Shown in pieces: positions 7,712 through 9,387 of a stretch of DNA of 9,387 nt (position 1 is its first letter; every line of letters begins with the position of its first letter). Position numbers and translations under genes: made by a program. Below the pieces are notes generated by a model. The model was not told the DNA's origin and did not search any database. It saw only the letters and a program-made list of their open reading frames with translations. The stretch spans positions 1-9,387 of the forward strand of contig CAMUFS010000100.1 of NCBI GenBank assembly GCA_947088195.1, written 5' to 3'. This DNA comes from an uncultured Clostridia bacterium. GTDB taxonomy: Bacteria; Bacillota; Clostridia; Lachnospirales; Lachnospiraceae.

Positions 7712-7762
7712 TGTGTTATATGCTCGGTTGGCATTACCGTGAAAATGCCGTTGCCAACCGAG
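7685..7762. repeat. Two adjacent palindromes in mobile-element-like DNA
   Basis: First palindrome: ACTTTGC (7691-7697), loop GAA, GCAAAGT (7701-7707), with outer CACACA/TGTGT arms. Second: CTCGGTTGGCA (7723-7733) pairs perfectly with TGCCAACCGAG (7752-7762). The stretch is richer in GC than its surroundings and resembles intergenic palindromes seen around clostridial integrative elements. That resemblance is from memory, not a search. Confidence 0.55.
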
Positions 7763-7810
7763 AGAGCAAGGGCATTTGAACCGGCAGGAAAGCAGGAAAC
7801 TGTCAAGGCT

Positions 7811-7833
7811 GAAATGAACGGGCTAACGCCCGG
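7811..7833 (-). terminator. Weak terminator-like hairpin after the lipoprotein gene
   Basis: Some 30 bases past the lipoprotein stop, the minus strand reads CGGGC-GTTA-GCCCG (7832-7819), then TTCATTTC. The stem is only 5 bp and the following tract is an imperfect T-run, so termination here is possible but not strong. Confidence 0.35.
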
Positions 7834-7863
7834 CTTTGCTATTTCTCCTCATAATCTTAGCAG

Positions 7864-8478
7864 TTAGTTTGTTAATTCGTTTACCTCTTTCTGGCTGAAA
7901 AGAATAGTGATGGCATACACATATTCATAATCATATTTTTCATATTCCTCTGGCTGAAAAAAATAATCGACCATATAAGAATGTACTTCATTTTTGGAAG
8001 TTATTATTTGTACAACTAATGGAATTTCTTGATCGTAAACAATTTCCCTTTTATCAGTCAAAGTGGAAGTAGCGTATCCCATACCAGCAATATCATTCTT
8101 ACTCTCTTTGAAATATGATGTAGAACCATTATTATGTTCGCTTTGTGTAGCAATTCTTAATCCGTCTGCGATATTATCAAAGCCGAGAGCAAGCCGCCCT
8201 TCCGAGTCCTCAAATGTTTGACCCCCACCACCTGCAACTATATGCCATTCTCCGTCAATCAATTCGTAGGTATTTATTTGCATACTTTTTACAGTATCAT
8301 CTATGGAAAAATCATACAGAAGATGTTCTTGATTTAATCCTAATAGTTCAGCAATATTCTCTTCTTCCTTTGTTAATTGTGCTTTTTCAATATACATTTG
8401 GCTTGGCTTGTTTTCTGCACAGGCGCTCAACGAAAAAATCAATACCATACACAGCAACAATGTCCATATTCGTTTCAT
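7864..8478 (-). CDS. Predicted lipoprotein of unknown function
   Basis: A 204-residue protein. It starts with a typical lipoprotein signal: basic MKR, a hydrophobic stretch (about 4-17) and the lipobox LSAC with Cys20 as the lipid-modified residue, so the mature protein should be anchored on the outer face of the membrane. The mature part is acidic and polar, with a helix (about 35-50) followed by strand-rich sequence, a GGGG turn near 80 and a Tyr/Glu-rich C-terminus. I do not recognise the family. The ATG at 8478 is preceded by GAGGGAG at seven to eight bases. The gene follows the stop of the truncated frame at 8503-8778 by 24 nt, so in the source element the two were probably one operon. 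No promoter is evident between them; the gene may have lost its original promoter. Confidence 0.8.
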   Translation of the reverse strand: MKRIWTLLLCMVLIFSLSACAENKPSQMYIEKAQLTKEEENIAELLGLNQEHLLYDFSIDDTVKSMQINTYELIDGEWHIVAGGGGQTFEDSEGRLALGFDNIADGLRIATQSEHNNGSTSYFKESKNDIAGMGYATSTLTDKREIVYDQEIPLVVQIITSKNEVHSYMVDYFFQPEEYEKYDYEYVYAITILFSQKEVNELTN

Positions 8479-8502
8479 AATAGTACTCCCTCAATTTTAT
8501 TT

Positions 8503-8778
8503 CTATTTCCGTCCCCTCTGCGGGTTTGGATTTTTCAGCAAGTCAGATTTCTCCGCAATCTTTTTCAGCCACTTCCGTTCTTCCTCTGACAGCTTTCTGT
8601 AATTCAGCTTGAGCCATTTGCGGATAAACGCCAAAGACGCTTGTCCGGTGTCGCTGTTCAGGCTGGCAATTTCACCAGCAGTTTCCAGAAATTCTTTCAG
8701 TGGGTCGTCCTCCGGGACGCTGAAAAAATCGTCCTTGTGGGCTTCCCGCAGAGCAAGGCCTATCCCTTGTAAACTGAC
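8503..8778 (-). pseudogene. 3' fragment of a truncated gene, family unknown
   Basis: A minus-strand frame stays open for 91 codons and ends at a TAG (8505-8503). An in-frame stop lies just upstream (8781-8779), and the frame contains no ATG or credible start. The translation is clearly protein-like, charged and helical: KDDFFSVPEDDPLKEFLETA in the N-part, then FIRKWLKLNYRKLSEEERKW, ending in a basic NPQRGRK tail. GC content drops sharply at about 8780, where coding sense also ends, so the 5' part was probably lost by deletion or recombination. The style, with the lipoprotein gene 24 nt downstream, suggests a gene from an integrative element, but I cannot name it. Confidence 0.6.
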
Positions 8779-8972
8779 CTAAACTAATGTATTTTTAACA
8801 CACACTCTAGCGCTACAGTGAACAAATTAAAGATATTGTCTGAAGTCAAAAATATTTAACTCAAATATCATTAATTATTCAATATTTCTTGATTGAAAGA
8901 AATTCATTCTATCAAATTTGGACAGAATAATTTCAGTTTACTCGCTTGTAGTACTAGCACATCGAAAAAGTA
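8779..8972. other. AT-rich intergenic stretch without recognisable genes
   Basis: No convincing frame on either strand. It holds a small inverted repeat, ATTTCTT/AAGAAAT (8884-8890 and 8897-8903), and a short imperfect repeat of AAACT-A at 8771-8786 next to the end of the truncated gene. The last 25 bases before copy B (TAGTA, then a run of As and TAGC) resemble the sequence before copy A, so the repeat may begin slightly earlier than its stem. Confidence 0.5.
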
Positions 8973-9112
8973 GCCCAGAGAACTGCCTATGGTCCTACGG
9001 AACCTATTGAAAAACGTCGGCACTTAGCGAGGTTTTAAACGAGCTTAGTGTCCGCTACGTTTTGAACTAAGCGGGAGCGGGGTGACGGAGGATTATAGGC
9101 AGTTCTCTGGGC
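8973..9112 (+). ncRNA. Structured 140-nt repeat, copy B
   Basis: Arms 8973-8995 and 9090-9112 form a 23-bp stem with two G-T pairs and no mismatch. The 94-base interior includes a hairpin AAAACGT-CGG-CACTTAGC (9011-9028) with GCTTAGTG-T-CCG-CT-ACGTTTT (9043-9063), with one T-T mismatch and small bulges. GCTTAGT (9043-9049) can instead pair perfectly with ACTAAGC (9066-9072), so two folds compete. Compared with copy A, the four interior changes fall in the apical loop (three) and a bulge (one), while all stem changes keep pairing. The 3' end points at the end of the proline-rich gene (stop at 9139). No ORF or known RNA family was recognised. Confidence 0.65.
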
Positions 9113-9138
9113 GGCCCCTTCTCATAACCATGTTATTT

Positions 9139-9372
9139 TTATGGTATTCTCCATCTTCTACATCTTCCATTCCGGTATCTGCAGCGCCTGCGGTACATCT
9201 CATCATACAGCAAGGCTTGTATTGCATCCTGAAACCAGTTATTTCTTCGCGGCGGTGGAGGTGGGGGCATACCGGGTCCTGGCGGGGGTGGGGGCATCAT
9301 GCCCGGTCCCGGCGGACGCCATGGTCTTCTTGCCATTGTCTCAGAAACTTCCTCTATCTCCATAGGATTCAC
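9139..9372 (-). CDS. Small proline/arginine-rich protein, possibly 5'-partial
   Basis: Up to 77 residues from a GTG at 9372; an ATG at 9363 and another at 9336 are alternatives, and the frame stays open to the window edge, so the true start may lie outside. Residues about 17-43 hold two copies of a PGPGM-PPPPP unit between Arg residues. Then comes an aromatic, amphipathic segment (NNWFQDAIQALLYDEMY), and the C-terminus is very basic with Cys64 and Cys71. There is no signal peptide or membrane segment. Similar small proline-rich proteins occur in clostridia without known function; the polyproline part could bind a partner and the basic tail nucleic acid or membrane, which is speculation. No strong Shine-Dalgarno site supports any one start. 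It is the first unit next to copy B, which is transcribed toward it. Confidence 0.55.
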   Translation of the reverse strand: MNPMEIEEVSETMARRPWRPPGPGMMPPPPPGPGMPPPPPPRRNNWFQDAIQALLYDEMYRRRCRYRNGRCRRWRIP

Positions 9373-9387
9373 TTTATTCCATATATG

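Noticed and set aside
7720..7779. 19-codon plus-strand ORF starting MLGWHY
   Set aside because: It lies almost wholly over the 7723-7762 palindrome and is too short to support without homologues.
8884..8903. 7-bp inverted repeat ATTTCTT/AAGAAAT as a terminator or operator
   Set aside because: It is short, AT-only apart from one pair, without a following T-run or nearby start, in very AT-rich DNA where chance repeats are common.
7286..9112. Repeats A and B as the terminal inverted repeats of one insertion sequence or composite transposon
   Set aside because: No transposase gene lies between them. Each copy is a complete element with its own paired ends, and the ends differ between copies by compensatory changes. 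A third partial copy lies 7 kb away.
7263..9137. CRISPR array or CRISPR-like repeat
   Set aside because: There are only two full copies, inverted and 1.5 kb apart, 140 nt long, with no regular spacers and no cas gene.

Overview
The window looks like a chromosome segment from an AT-rich, low-GC Gram-positive gut-type clostridium, most likely a Lachnospiraceae member. The evidence is a type III glutamine synthetase, a class II fructose-bisphosphate aldolase, purine-rich Shine-Dalgarno sites and small proteins of clostridial style. This placement is an inference; no rRNA or other marker is present. All convincing genes lie on the minus strand.

Right to left in the direction of transcription: 9372-9139 encodes a small proline/arginine-rich protein that may continue past the window edge. 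9112-8973 is a 140-nt structured repeat (copy B, plus strand). 8778-8503 is the 3' end of a decapitated gene of unknown family. 8478-7864 encodes a predicted lipoprotein. 7863-7426 holds palindromes and a short ORF in DNA with the look of mobile-element debris. 7425-7286 is a second copy (A) of the structured repeat in the opposite orientation. 7155-3365 is a probable operon: promoter, short leader with a terminator-like hairpin, a SAM-dependent methyltransferase, then a large membrane-anchored protein with a degenerate C39-peptidase-like C-terminus. 3348-2400 is the aldolase gene with its own promoter. 2327-59 is the type III glutamine synthetase gene, with a long leader holding a strong intrinsic terminator overlapped by a two-hairpin structure that fits the ANTAR antiterminator target. 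Bases 1-31 are the 3' end of a third copy (C) of the structured repeat, cut by the window edge.

The housekeeping half covers nitrogen assimilation (glnN) and glycolysis/gluconeogenesis (fba). The accessory half, about 7260-9137, is a patchwork: a lipoprotein gene, a gene fragment and palindromes between two inverted copies of the repeat.

The most interesting item is that repeat. Copies A and B are both 140 nt, with a 23-bp closing stem and a 94-nt interior. The stem differs at seven pairs, and every difference keeps base pairing (four two-sided changes and three G-U-compatible ones). The interior differs at only four bases, all in predicted loops or bulges. That pattern indicates selection on an RNA structure, and the wobble pairs point to the transcribed strand. 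I do not recognise it as a known RNA family. The candidate ANTAR-controlled attenuator ahead of glnN is the second point worth following up.
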